A stretch of 64,000 bases of DNA from UBA4735 sp035935465 (lineage in GTDB: Bacteria; Chloroflexota; Limnocylindria; P2-11E), in contig DASYXA010000056.1 of the NCBI GenBank assembly GCA_035935465.1, forward strand, positions 1-64,000, read 5' to 3'. The number at the start of each line of letters is the position of its first letter. Within the stretch, counting starts at the first letter, position 1. Position numbers and translations under genes: made by a program. The notes under the pieces were generated by a model that was not told the DNA's origin, did no database searches, and was given only the letters and a program-made list of their open reading frames with translations. Positions 18,170-27,150 of the stretch are shown piece after piece.

Positions 18170-19174
18170 GTGCCCGCCGAGACCGCGTTCGCGCGTACGC
18201 CGCTGCGCGGCGCCGGCTTGACCTTCCGCCCGGCGACGCTCGACGACATTCCATGGACCGCGGCGTTCCAGACGGCGCGCGAGCCGAGCGAGCCCGCGAA
18301 CGAGGCCCAGCTGCGCCACCGGTGGCGGTCGGCGGATCCCGAGCGCGTCGATGACCGCTGGATCGTCGAGGAGGCCGGCGCGCCGGTCGGCTACGCGTAC
18401 TTCGGGCATCCGGCCTGGGAGAAGGCGCCGATGCGCGCGGCGCGGGTGCTCGCCTGGTTCGCGGACGGTCCGGCACGGCCCGAGCGCATGGGGCGCGCGT
18501 TCGACGCGCTCGAGCCCTACGCCGTCTCCGATGGGACCGCGATCTTCATGGCGGGCACGCGCGAAGACCTCGACGACGAGTACCGGGCCCTCGTCGCGCG
18601 CGGCTACACGGAGGAGCGGCGGAGCAAGAGCTGGGAGCTCGATCTCCCCGCACGCCGCGACGCGATCGCGGCCATGACGGCGGCCTCACGGCAGCGCATG
18701 CGCGACGAAGCGATCGAGATCACGACGATCGACCAGATCAGCGATCCGGACAAGTGGCGGAAGCTGCATGCACTGTGCGAGGCATCGATCCAGGACATCC
18801 CGACCACGGTGCCGCACCCGCCCGAGAGCTTCGAGAGCTTCATGCAGTGGATGAGCTCCCCGGGGATGCACGCGGATCGCCTGTGGGTCGCGCGCGAGGG
18901 AAGCGCCGTCGTCGGGATGTCGGTCCTGGACTACCCACCGGGCGTCGGCAACGTCTGGACGGATTACACCGGGACCACGCGGCCGGTGCGCGGCCGCGGG
19001 ATCGCGCGCGCGCTCAAGTGCGAGACCGTGATGCAGGCGATCGCGCTCGGCGTGACGCACGTGCGTACGAACAACGACGGCGAGAACAAGCCGATCCTCC
19101 ACCTCAACGAGGAGATGGGCTATCACCGGATCCCGGGATACATCCAGCTGCTGAAGGCCGCGCCCGCGCGTTAG
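18170..19174 (+). CDS. tandem GNAT-fold acetyltransferase
   Basis: A 334-residue protein with two GNAT-like halves. The C-terminal half has the acetyl-CoA loop VRGRGIARALK followed by THVRTNNDGENKPILHLNEE and GYHRIPGY, the classic motif A/B pattern. The N-terminal half keeps the fold pattern (LTFRPATLDDI start, PVGYAYFG strand) but a weak CoA loop, so it may be a non-catalytic copy. The GTG at 18170 is chosen because the upstream part of the open frame is antisense to the HAD gene, whose start is only 55 bp away. The acetyl acceptor is unknown. Confidence 0.82.
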   Translation: MPAETAFARTPLRGAGLTFRPATLDDIPWTAAFQTAREPSEPANEAQLRHRWRSADPERVDDRWIVEEAGAPVGYAYFGHPAWEKAPMRAARVLAWFADGPARPERMGRAFDALEPYAVSDGTAIFMAGTREDLDDEYRALVARGYTEERRSKSWELDLPARRDAIAAMTAASRQRMRDEAIEITTIDQISDPDKWRKLHALCEASIQDIPTTVPHPPESFESFMQWMSSPGMHADRLWVAREGSAVVGMSVLDYPPGVGNVWTDYTGTTRPVRGRGIARALKCETVMQAIALGVTHVRTNNDGENKPILHLNEEMGYHRIPGYIQLLKAAPAR

Positions 19175-20106
19175 CGGACCGACACCGACTCCGCTTCGCG
19201 CAGCACGACGAACCGCTCGAGCCGCTCGCCCCGCCGCACGACGATCACCGGTACCGCGCGACCGATGCGCTCGTCGGTGAGGACGCCCTGGAGCCGCGAC
19301 AGCGTCGGGACCGGCTCGCCATCGACGGCGACGATCACATCGCCGGCCTTCAGGCCACCGAGGTCGGCCGGCGATGCCGAGGTCACCTCGACCACCCGGA
19401 TCCCGGCGAGCGGAACGCCGAGCGAGCTCGCGAGCCCGCGTCCGAGCGGTGTCGGTGCGCCCGCGATCCCGAGCATCGCGCGGCGGATGCGGCCATCGCG
19501 GATGAGCGCGCCGGCCACGCGCCTGCCCGTCGCCGCCGGGATCGCGAAGCAGATCCCCTGCGCGTTCGGGATGATCGCGGTATTCACGCCGACGACGCGC
19601 GCGCGCGTATCGACGAGCGGCCCGCCCGAGTTCCCCGGGTTGAGCGCGGCGTCGGTCTGGATGATGTTCTCGATCAGCCGGCCGTCCTTCGCGTGGAGCG
19701 ATCGGCCGAGGGCGCTCACCACCCCGGTCGTGACGGTCGACTGGAAGCCGAGCGGATCGCCGATCGCGATGACCAGCTGTCCGACGCGGAGGGCGTCGGA
19801 ATCCCCGAGCGCCGCGGCAGGGAGCGTCGACGCGTTCAGCGCACGGATGACGGCGAGGTCGGTGCTCGGGTCCGCCCCGACGACGGCTGCGGCCAGCTCG
19901 GTGCCGTCGTGCAGCGTGATCCGGGGCGCGTGGCCGCCCTCGACGACGTGCGCGTTGGTGAGGATGAAGCCGTCCGGCGCGATGACGAAGCCGCTGGCAC
20001 CGCCGTGACCGGACGTGACGTGGACGACCGAGGCCCCGACGCGCTCGACGACCGAGATGACCGCCGCCGAGAACGCGTCGAGGACCTCCGGCCCGGTCTC
20101 GATCAT
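19171..20106 (-). CDS. HtrA/DegP-type serine protease without signal peptide
   Basis: Trypsin-like protease domain followed by one PDZ domain, 311 residues. The catalytic triad is readable: His53 in TNAHVV, Asp83 in STDLAVI and Ser160 in NPGNSGGPL. The PDZ domain covers about residues 205-300 (GIRVVEVTSASPADLGGLKAG). The ATG at 20106 follows the stop of the RHH-like gene by 5 nt, and neither a signal peptide nor a membrane anchor precedes the protease, so it should act in the cytoplasm, unlike DegP or HtrA of the envelope. It is convergent with the GNAT gene (4-nt overlap). Confidence 0.87.
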   Translation of the reverse strand: MIETGPEVLDAFSAAVISVVERVGASVVHVTSGHGGASGFVIAPDGFILTNAHVVEGGHAPRITLHDGTELAAAVVGADPSTDLAVIRALNASTLPAAALGDSDALRVGQLVIAIGDPLGFQSTVTTGVVSALGRSLHAKDGRLIENIIQTDAALNPGNSGGPLVDTRARVVGVNTAIIPNAQGICFAIPAATGRRVAGALIRDGRIRRAMLGIAGAPTPLGRGLASSLGVPLAGIRVVEVTSASPADLGGLKAGDVIVAVDGEPVPTLSRLQGVLTDERIGRAVPVIVVRRGERLERFVVLREAESVSVR

Positions 20107-20111
20107 CGTGG

Positions 20112-20618
20112 TCAGTTCAGCGGACCGCCCGAGCGGACCTGCGCGACCTTGGACATCGCTTCGCGGAGCTCCGTGAGCCAGTCGCCCTCGTGCTGCTCGA
20201 CGAGCCGGATGCACCACGCGACCGCTTCGCTGCGGCTGCGAGCGACGCCCGCGTCCACGAGCGAGTCGAGGACCTGGCGCTCCTTCTGACGGAGCCGGGT
20301 CATGACCGGGACCGAGAGGTGCGTGAACAGGAACGTCTTGTCCGCGTACGTCACGCCCCACGAGATCGGGCGGTCGAACCGGCGCTCGGCCTCGTTCGAG
20401 ATCTGCATGCGCTTTTCGCGGGTGTCCTCGCGGTGCTGCTTGACGCGGCCCGCGGCCGCGGCCTTCTGGGCGTCCTCGCCACCCTCGACCTTCGCCTGCT
20501 TGAGCCTGCCCACCACGAGGATCTCCTCGCGGTCCGCGGTCACCTCGGGCGACCCCTCATACCAGTCGGCGGGCACCCGCCCGGCGACCCAGCCTTTGAT
20601 CTCGTCCAATTCGCCCAT
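20112..20618 (-). CDS. conserved protein with ribbon-helix-helix-like C-terminus
   Basis: A 168-residue protein of a type widespread in Actinobacteria and relatives. It starts with GELDEIKGWVAGRVPADWYEG and has a charged helical centre rich in Arg, Glu and Lys (KQHREDTREKRMQISNEAER). The C-terminal half, VPVMTRLRQKERQVLDSLVD then SRSEAVAWCIRLV, looks like a ribbon-helix-helix DNA-binding or dimerisation fold. It is the first gene of a unit with the cytosolic HtrA protease. The repeated GGTGTAATC boxes in its promoter could be its own binding site. Function is not established. Confidence 0.75.
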   Translation of the reverse strand: MGELDEIKGWVAGRVPADWYEGSPEVTADREEILVVGRLKQAKVEGGEDAQKAAAAGRVKQHREDTREKRMQISNEAERRFDRPISWGVTYADKTFLFTHLSVPVMTRLRQKERQVLDSLVDAGVARSRSEAVAWCIRLVEQHEGDWLTELREAMSKVAQVRSGGPLN

Positions 20619-20639
20619 TGTTCCGTCCCTTTCGCGTTT

Positions 20640-20665
20640 GATTACACCGTTCCTGAGATTACACC
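20640..20665 (-). promoter_or_regulatory. direct repeat GGTGTAATC x2 in the promoter of the RHH-like/HtrA unit
   Basis: GATTACACC on the plus strand occurs at 20640-20648 and 20657-20665, 17 bp start to start, in an unusually AT-rich patch 22 bp before the ATG at 20618. On the minus strand each copy contains TGTAAT, one mismatch from a -10 box, so the repeat is either two tandem promoters or an operator overlapping one. Confidence 0.5.
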
Positions 20666-20712
20666 ATAACCGACTTAGGTAGCAGGGTCACAGCCCGAGC
20701 CTGCCCACCGTG

Positions 20713-20949
20713 TCAGCGGACGCGCCGGCGCGGTACCGGAATGGCGGCCTTCGACGGCGGGAGCGCGACGAGCAGCTCGCGCGATGCGCGCGCGACCGCG
20801 TCGACCGCGGCCTCGAACACATCGGTGTTCTTGGACGTCGGCTCGCCGACGCCGCTGACCTTCCGCACGAACTGGCGGGCCGCCGCGCGGATCTCGTCCT
20901 CGCCGGCGACGCCCGCGATGGTCCGCAGTCGCTTGATGCTCCGGCACAT
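20713..20949 (-). CDS. DUF2277 family protein
   Basis: A small cytosolic protein of 78 residues starting with the family hallmark MCRSIKRLR, followed by two helices (IRAAARQFVRKVSGVGEPT and AVDAVARASRELL) and a basic tail. AAGGAGAG 6 nt before the ATG fixes the start; the open frame upstream is antisense or out of register. Function of the family is unknown. It follows the duplicated-domain gene by 14 bp and is probably cotranscribed. Confidence 0.85.
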   Translation of the reverse strand: MCRSIKRLRTIAGVAGEDEIRAAARQFVRKVSGVGEPTSKNTDVFEAAVDAVARASRELLVALPPSKAAIPVPRRRVR

Positions 20950-20963
20950 GTCGATCTCTCCTT

Positions 20964-21437
20964 CTATGCGAGCGGCAGGCGGATGCCGCCCTCCGGCGGC
21001 GTGTCGGTGGGCTCGAGCAGGCGCACGTGCGGGCCGTCCCCGAGCGCGAAGCGGAGCTCGTGGCCGTCGGTGAATCGGATCCACGCGTCGCCCTGTCCGT
21101 GCGCAAGCCGGCCGAGCCAGCTGCGTACGCCCTGCGGCTCCGGACCGTACGAGCTGATGTCGGCCTCGCGGACCGGTACCGCCTCGTCGTTGCCGCCCAC
21201 GCTCAGCAGGGTCAGCTCCGCCCCGACCGGCGTCGCACGGACCTTCTTCAGCTCGTCGCGCGTGAAGCCCAGGACCAGGTCGTCCGCGAACCGGATGACC
21301 CACCGGCCGTCGGCGGAGGCGAACACGGCCCCGAGCCAGGCACGGAAGCCACCGATCTCCGGACCGAACGCGACCACCTCGTCGAGCGGGAACTCGATCG
21401 GATCGCCCTGGGGGAACGACAGCCGGGCGCGGGTCAT
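20964..21437 (-). CDS. unknown protein made of two related halves
   Basis: A 157-residue protein, acidic, without signal peptide or membrane segments. The two halves align: FGPEIGGFRAWLGAV, then WVIRFADDLVLGF, in the first, and YGPEPQGVRSWLGRL, then AWIRFTDGHELRFALG, in the second. Each half therefore carries a (F/Y)GPE-x-x-G-x-R-(A/S)-WLG helix start and a beta hairpin ending in IRF-x-D, a clear internal duplication of about 70 residues. The ATG at 21437 is 20 bp from the divergent deazaflavin-type reductase. No family was recognised. Confidence 0.7.
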   Translation of the reverse strand: MTRARLSFPQGDPIEFPLDEVVAFGPEIGGFRAWLGAVFASADGRWVIRFADDLVLGFTRDELKKVRATPVGAELTLLSVGGNDEAVPVREADISSYGPEPQGVRSWLGRLAHGQGDAWIRFTDGHELRFALGDGPHVRLLEPTDTPPEGGIRLPLA

Positions 21438-21457
21438 GCCGTCGATACTCCCACGAG

Positions 21458-21856
21458 ATGGACAAGCGCACCGTGTCCACGGCCCTCGCGAAGTACGGGG
21501 CGAACCCGATCGTGTCGCGCGTCGCGGGATACGTCCCGTGGTTCGCGCTGCTCGAGACCCGCGGGCGCGCGAGCGGCCGGGCGCGCCGGGTTCCCGTCGG
21601 CGACGGCCTGCGGGGCGACGTGTTCTGGATCGTCGCGGATCACGGCCTGCGGTCCGGCTACGTGAAGAACATCCGGCGTGACCCCCACGTCCGCGTCCGG
21701 ACACATGGGCGCTGGCGCTCCGGTATCGCGGATCTGCTCCCCGCCGACGACCCGATCGCGCGCCAGCGCGCGCTCGGCCTCGGCCTGAACGGGCTGTTCG
21801 TGCGGCTGGCCGGAACGACGCTGCTCACGGTGCGGATCGATCTCGAGCCGCGCTAA
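21458..21856 (+). CDS. deazaflavin (F420)-dependent nitroreductase family protein
   Basis: A 132-residue split-barrel protein of the DUF385/Ddn type. It has LLETRGRASGRARRVPVG (residues 32-49), the family's cofactor-phosphate segment, then a GYVKNIRRDPHVRVR block that closely matches the conserved N-x-x-x-(D/N)P-x-V pattern. Members bind F420 or, in some lineages, flavin or heme-type ligands, and reduce quinones or nitro compounds. Together with the LLM enzyme at 27.2 kb this hints at F420 use by the host, though no F420 synthesis gene is in the window. Confidence 0.82.
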   Translation: MDKRTVSTALAKYGANPIVSRVAGYVPWFALLETRGRASGRARRVPVGDGLRGDVFWIVADHGLRSGYVKNIRRDPHVRVRTHGRWRSGIADLLPADDPIARQRALGLGLNGLFVRLAGTTLLTVRIDLEPR

Positions 21857-22722
21857 GGCCGCCTGTCGCGATGCCGGACGTGCACGGCCGGCACCGGCGC
21901 GAGCTTCGGCACGTGCGTCACGCCCTGGCACGTCCGGCAGAACCACGACTTGCGGACCTCCTCCGGGTGCCAGCCGGACTCGACCAGCGTGCCGCACACG
22001 TGGCAGGGAAGCCCCGCGCGCTCGTCGACCCACATCCGCTCGGCTCGGTTGAGCCCGAAACGCGTCCGTCGCGGGCCACCCGATCGGTTGCGGCGGATCA
22101 GCGTGCGCGCGAGCTCGACGATCTCCCGCAGCTTGGTGTCGTCGAGGCCGCGGACCTGCGCCCAGGGCGAGGTGCGCCCGAGGAACAGCGCCTCGACCTT
22201 GAAGACGTTGCCGATCCCGGAGATGGCCTGCTGGTCCAGCAGCGCGGTCGCGATGTCGCGGTCCTCGTTCGAACGGAGCCGCCGGATGGCCTCGTCCATG
22301 TCGAACCCCTCGCGGATGATGTCCGGGCCGAGCCGGCTCACCACCAAATGGAGTCCGAGCTCCCGTTCCGTGACGAGCTCCACGATCGGCGGCTGGAAGC
22401 ACGGCGCGACCGCCTGCTCCGTGCGGATGACGACCCGGGCCGCGGACTCGGGCTGCCACCACCGCTCGCCCGGCCGATACACGTGCCACGAGCCGGTCAT
22501 CTTCATGTGCGTGTGGAGCACGACCCGGTTGGGGGTCCCGAACGTCACGAACAGGTGCTTGCCGTTCGCCTCGACGGCATCGACGACGCTCCCGACGACC
22601 ACCTCGTCGCGCGCCGCCGCGCTCACCTTCGGCGCGGTGACCTCGAATCCCGTGACGCGCTGATCCGCGAGCGCGCGCCGCAGCACGACGGCGGTGCGGA
22701 AGATCGTGTCTCCCTCAGGCAC
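21853..22722 (-). CDS. nei: Fpg/Nei family DNA glycosylase-AP lyase
   Basis: Base-excision repair enzyme removing oxidised bases. The mature N-terminus must be Pro-Glu after Met removal, and the GTG at 22722 gives exactly PEGDTIFRTA. Other marks are the Lys in NGKHLFV (about residue 52), the H2TH region with QQAISGIGNVFKVEALF, and a C-terminal zinc finger with CHVCGT and CRTC. At 289 residues it has the length of Nei, and the PEGDT start (not PELPEV) argues against Fpg/MutM. Its start overlaps the end of lhr by 8 nt. The lhr-nei order is also found in Mycobacterium tuberculosis (Rv3296-Rv3297), supporting a repair unit. Confidence 0.9.
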   Translation of the reverse strand: MPEGDTIFRTAVVLRRALADQRVTGFEVTAPKVSAAARDEVVVGSVVDAVEANGKHLFVTFGTPNRVVLHTHMKMTGSWHVYRPGERWWQPESAARVVIRTEQAVAPCFQPPIVELVTERELGLHLVVSRLGPDIIREGFDMDEAIRRLRSNEDRDIATALLDQQAISGIGNVFKVEALFLGRTSPWAQVRGLDDTKLREIVELARTLIRRNRSGGPRRTRFGLNRAERMWVDERAGLPCHVCGTLVESGWHPEEVRKSWFCRTCQGVTHVPKLAPVPAVHVRHRDRRP

Positions 22723-25700
22723 TGCGCAACAGGTACCCGCGCGGCGTGCGAACGAACCCCGCCGCGCGGAGCGGCTCGGCGAGATCCGACCCGTCGACCG
22801 GCGCACCGTCGATCTCCTCGATGAACAACGGATCGCGGCGCTGCGGCACGGCCTCGTTCGCGAGCGCGCGGGCCACCGCCGCCCTGAGTCGCGCGGCGTC
22901 CGGCTCCTCGCGCTCGATGAACGTGAGGACGCTGTGCTCGTCGCGCGCGACGTACGCCGCGAGCGCCCCGGCGACGAGGATCACGAGCGAGCCGGCGAGG
23001 CGCATCGGCTTGCGGCCGGTCTCGCGCTCGGGCCAGCCGAGCGCTGCGCCGTACGGATTCGCGGGATCGGCGGCCGCGAGCGTGACGACGGCGGGCTCCT
23101 CGCCGGGCTCGCGCAGCGTGCGCAAGCGATCGACGGCTCCCGGCAGCGCGAATTGGGCGGCGCCGCGGCCCGCGACGAAGTAGCCGCGGCGCACCCGGCC
23201 GGCCTCCTCCATCCCGCGCAGCACGCCGTACACGGCCGCGAAGCCGCCTTCGGCGCCCTCGTGCTGCACCAGCTCGCGGGTGATGACGCCATGCCGGTCG
23301 AGCAGCTGCTGCACGCGCGCGGCGAGGCGCTCCGTCGGCGTCGTCTCGCGGCCGCTCGCGTACGACGACACGAGCGACCAGCGGCCGGCGAGCTCGGGTA
23401 CCTGACCGCGCAGCGACGATCCACGCCGGCGGGCATGGCGCACCGCCGGTGGCCGGAGGAACGCGCGGAGCGGATGGAGGCTGTCGTTCGTGACCTCGCC
23501 GGACCAGACGAGGTCCCAGAGCGCGTCCGTCACGTCGGGCGCGAAGCCGCCGCCCAGCGTCGCGAGCAGCTGGGGGAAGAAGAGCGCGCCGCGCGCCGCA
23601 AGGGCCTCGCGGATGCGCCGTTGGGTCGAGCCCTCGTTCCCCGCCGCCGCCGGCACGAGCGGCGCGTGCTCGGAGAGGTAGAGCGCCACCTTGCCGTCGC
23701 GCGGACCGAGCGCGCCGCCACCGGCCCAGATGGCCGCGCCGGACGCGAGCAGCGCGTCGAGATCGCTCTCGTCGTAGCCGGCCACGCGGGACGGGAGGAT
23801 CCGCGACTCGAGGTCGGACGCCGGCACGAAGGCGCCCTCGAGCTGCGCGATCGCATCGAGCAGCGCGGCCTCGCCGACGCGCGGGGCGTCGACGCCGTGC
23901 CAGGCCAGCGCGAACCGCGCGAGCGCCACCTGCTCGACCGGCTCGACCTCCTTGCGCAGGCGCGCGAGCGAACGCTGGCGGAGGGTGCGCAGCACGCCGC
24001 TGTCGATCCACTCCGAGCCACTCGCGCCCGGCCGGAACTCGCCCTCGAGCACGGTGCCCATCTCGGCGAGCTCGCCGAGCGCGCGCGCGACGAGGGCCGG
24101 GCCGATGCCGAGCCGGTGCCCGAGGTCGATCGCGGTGAACGGACCGTGCGTGCGAGCGAATCGCCGCGCGAGCGCGACCAGCGGCCGGGCCTCGCTGCCG
24201 AGGAACGTGTCGGGCAGTCCCGGCGGGACCACGACCCCGAGCGCGTCGCGGTACTTGCCGGCGTCCTCGGCCGCGATCCAGCGCTGCTCACCGGCAATCG
24301 GCACGGCGATGGCCCGGCGGTCACGCTGCAGCTCGAAGATCCACTCGTCGACGGGCGCCTCGGGCGCCGAACGCGCCTTCAGCTCGTCGCGCGTGAGATC
24401 GCCGAGCCGGATCAGCAGGTCGTGCGCCGCGTCGACGTGTCGCGCGGCGCGAGCCGGCTCGAGGTGCTGGAGCTGGAGCTCGAGCTCGGCGAGCGCATTC
24501 GCGTCGAGCAGCTCGCGGAGCTCGACCTCGCCGAGCAGCTGGCGGAGCTGCGCGGGATCCACGGTGAGCGCCTGCGCCCGGCGCTCCGCGAGCGGCGCGT
24601 CGCCCTCGTAGATGAAGTTGCCGACGTAGTCGAACAGCAGGGCCGACGCGAACGGCGATGGCGAACGCGAGTCGACCGTCACGGTGCGGATCTCGCGGCT
24701 CCGGATCGCGCGGAGCACCTCGAGCAGCGCCGGCATGTCGAAGACGTCCTGGAGGCACTCGCGGTACGCCTCGAGGATGATCGGGAACGACGGGTAGCGC
24801 GAGGCGATCTCGAGCAGCTCCCCCGCCCGCCGGCGCTGGTGCCAGAGCGGCGAGCGGCGCCCCGGGAAGCGCCGCGGCAACAGGAGCGCGCGGGCGGCGG
24901 CCTCGCGGAACCGCGCCGCGAACAAGGGCGTCTGCGAGAGGCGGTCGATGACGAGCGCCTCGGCGCGATCCGGGTCCGGCAGGACGAGCTGCGCGTCGGG
25001 CGCGCGCTCGGCCTCGGGGAAGCGCGCGACGATCCCGTCGTCCGTCCAGAGGACGTCGATCTCGACGTCCGATCGCTCGCGCACCATCGCGCCGATCGCC
25101 ATCGCCCACGGCGCGTGCACCGTGCCGCCGAAGGGCGTGAGGACGCAGACGCGCCAGTCGCCGACCTCGTCGAGGTAGCGTTCGACCACGATCGTCTTGT
25201 CGTCGGGCACCGCGCCGGCGGCCGCGGCCTGATCACGCAGATACGCCAGCAGGTTCTTCGCGGCACCCTGGTCGAGATCGTGGCGCTCGCGGAGGCGCGC
25301 GACCGCGAGGTCCGGATCGGTCGCCCGCAGCTCGCGGGTGAGCGCCCCGATGGCCCGTCCGAACTCGAGCGGCCGCGTCGCCGTCTCGCCCTTCCAGAAC
25401 GGCATCTTCCCCGGCACGCCCGGCGCGGGCGACACGAGCACGCGGTCGTGGGTGATCTCCTCGACCCGCCAGGTCGACGCGCCCAGCAGGAACGTCTCGC
25501 CGACCCGGGTCTCGAACACCATCTCCTCGTCGAGCTCGCCGACGCGGCCTTTCCCGGGCTCGGCGCCGACGAGGAACACGCCGTAGAGGCCGCGATCGGG
25601 GATCGTCCCGCCGCTGGTGAGCGCGACGCGCGCGGCGCCCTCGCGCGCGCGGATCGTGCCGGCGATGCGGTCCCACACGATGCGCGGGCGCAGCTCGGCG

Positions 25701-27127
25701 AACTCGTCCGACGGGTACCGGCCCGACAGCATGTCGAGCACGTTCTCGAGCTGCGCGCGCGGCAGCTCCGCGAATGGCGCCGCGCCGTGGATCAGGCGCT
25801 CCAGCTCGTCGACCCCGATCGGCTCGCGCCCCGCGATCGCGACGATGTGCTGGGCCAGCACGTCGAGCGGATTCCGGATGTACCGCGATGCCTCGACGGC
25901 GCCGGCGTGCATGCGCTCGGTCAGCGCGGCCGACGCGAGAAGGTCGCCGCGGTACTTCGGCAGGAGGATGCCGGTCGACGGCTCGTCCACGCGATGTCCG
26001 GCGCGCCCGATGCGCTGCATGCCGCTCGCGACCGAGGGCGGCGACTCCACCTGGACGACGAGGTCGATGGCGCCCATGTCGATGCCGAGCTCGAGGGTGC
26101 TCGTCGCGACCAGCGCCCGCAGGCGGCCGGTCTTCAGATCGTCCTCGATCCGCAGGCGCTGTTCGCGGGCGATGGAGCCGTGATGCGCGTGCGCGAGCTC
26201 CTCGCCGGCGAGCTCGTTCACCGCGTTCGCGATGCGCTCCGCGAGGCGCCTGCTGTTGACGAAGATGAGGGTCGAGCGGTGCGAGCGCACGAGCTCGAGG
26301 AGCCGCGGGTGGATCGCCGGCCAGATGCTCGTTCGCCCGTCGGCGCGCGCGGCCGGTCCGCTGGTGAACGCCACCGGCTCGCCGAGGCGGGCCAGGTCCT
26401 CCACCGGGACCTCCACCGTGAGCTCCAACGGCTTGCGATGGCCGGCGTCCACGACGCGCACCGGTCGCGCGCCGTCGCCGTCGAATCCACCGAGGAACCG
26501 CGCGACCTCGTCGAGCGGGCGCTGCGTCGCCGAGAGCCCGACCCGCTGCAGCCGGCGGCCGGCGAGGCGCTCGAGCCGCTCGAGCGTGACCGCGAGGTGC
26601 GCGCCGCGCTTGGTCGACACGATCGCGTGGATCTCGTCGACGATCACGGTCTCGACGTCGCGCAGCGCCCCGCCCGCGGACGACGACAGCACGAGGTAGA
26701 GCGACTCCGGCGTCGTGATGAAGATGTCGGCCGGCGCCTTCCGGAAGCGCGCGCGCTCCTTCGCGGGTGTGTCGCCGGTCCGGATCGCCACGGTCGGCTC
26801 GCGGACCGCGATGCCGAGCCGCTCGCTTGCGTGGCGGATGCCCGCGATCGGCGAGCGGAGGTTGCGCGTGACATCCACGGCGAGCGCTTTCAGTGGCGAG
26901 ACGTACACGACCCGGCAGCCCTTCGCCGGGGTCTGGATCAGCGCGTCGATGGACGAGAGGAACGCCGCGAGCGTCTTGCCCGATCCGGTCGGCGCCGCCA
27001 GCAGCGTGCTCTCGCCGTTCTTGATGGCCGGCCAGGCCTGCGCCTGGGCGGGCGTCGGGGCCGGGAACGCGGTGCGGAACCACTCGCGCACCGCCGGGTG
27101 GAACGCGTCCAGCGCTTCGCTCCCCAT
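22715..27127 (-). CDS. lhr: Lhr-type large helicase-related protein
   Basis: ATP-dependent 3'-5' DNA translocase of superfamily 2, 1470 residues, close to the mycobacterial Lhr (about 1510). Walker A is APTGSGKT (residues 45-52), the Walker B box is DEIH (164-167), and motif III is GLSATQRP. The RecA2 region contains STLELGIDMG and QRIGRAGHR. A long C-terminal region with winged-helix and beta-barrel parts follows. The ATG at 27127 lies 24 bp from the divergent LLM gene; the frame extends further up only through that gene's antisense. It is followed by the overlapping nei gene, linking it to DNA repair. Confidence 0.94.
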   Translation of the reverse strand: MGSEALDAFHPAVREWFRTAFPAPTPAQAQAWPAIKNGESTLLAAPTGSGKTLAAFLSSIDALIQTPAKGCRVVYVSPLKALAVDVTRNLRSPIAGIRHASERLGIAVREPTVAIRTGDTPAKERARFRKAPADIFITTPESLYLVLSSSAGGALRDVETVIVDEIHAIVSTKRGAHLAVTLERLERLAGRRLQRVGLSATQRPLDEVARFLGGFDGDGARPVRVVDAGHRKPLELTVEVPVEDLARLGEPVAFTSGPAARADGRTSIWPAIHPRLLELVRSHRSTLIFVNSRRLAERIANAVNELAGEELAHAHHGSIAREQRLRIEDDLKTGRLRALVATSTLELGIDMGAIDLVVQVESPPSVASGMQRIGRAGHRVDEPSTGILLPKYRGDLLASAALTERMHAGAVEASRYIRNPLDVLAQHIVAIAGREPIGVDELERLIHGAAPFAELPRAQLENVLDMLSGRYPSDEFAELRPRIVWDRIAGTIRAREGAARVALTSGGTIPDRGLYGVFLVGAEPGKGRVGELDEEMVFETRVGETFLLGASTWRVEEITHDRVLVSPAPGVPGKMPFWKGETATRPLEFGRAIGALTRELRATDPDLAVARLRERHDLDQGAAKNLLAYLRDQAAAAGAVPDDKTIVVERYLDEVGDWRVCVLTPFGGTVHAPWAMAIGAMVRERSDVEIDVLWTDDGIVARFPEAERAPDAQLVLPDPDRAEALVIDRLSQTPLFAARFREAAARALLLPRRFPGRRSPLWHQRRRAGELLEIASRYPSFPIILEAYRECLQDVFDMPALLEVLRAIRSREIRTVTVDSRSPSPFASALLFDYVGNFIYEGDAPLAERRAQALTVDPAQLRQLLGEVELRELLDANALAELELQLQHLEPARAARHVDAAHDLLIRLGDLTRDELKARSAPEAPVDEWIFELQRDRRAIAVPIAGEQRWIAAEDAGKYRDALGVVVPPGLPDTFLGSEARPLVALARRFARTHGPFTAIDLGHRLGIGPALVARALGELAEMGTVLEGEFRPGASGSEWIDSGVLRTLRQRSLARLRKEVEPVEQVALARFALAWHGVDAPRVGEAALLDAIAQLEGAFVPASDLESRILPSRVAGYDESDLDALLASGAAIWAGGGALGPRDGKVALYLSEHAPLVPAAAGNEGSTQRRIREALAARGALFFPQLLATLGGGFAPDVTDALWDLVWSGEVTNDSLHPLRAFLRPPAVRHARRRGSSLRGQVPELAGRWSLVSSYASGRETTPTERLAARVQQLLDRHGVITRELVQHEGAEGGFAAVYGVLRGMEEAGRVRRGYFVAGRGAAQFALPGAVDRLRTLREPGEEPAVVTLAAADPANPYGAALGWPERETGRKPMRLAGSLVILVAGALAAYVARDEHSVLTFIEREEPDAARLRAAVARALANEAVPQRRDPLFIEEIDGAPVDGSDLAEPLRAAGFVRTPRGYLLRSA

Positions 27128-27150
27128 GGGGAGAGGGTACCGTTCCACCG

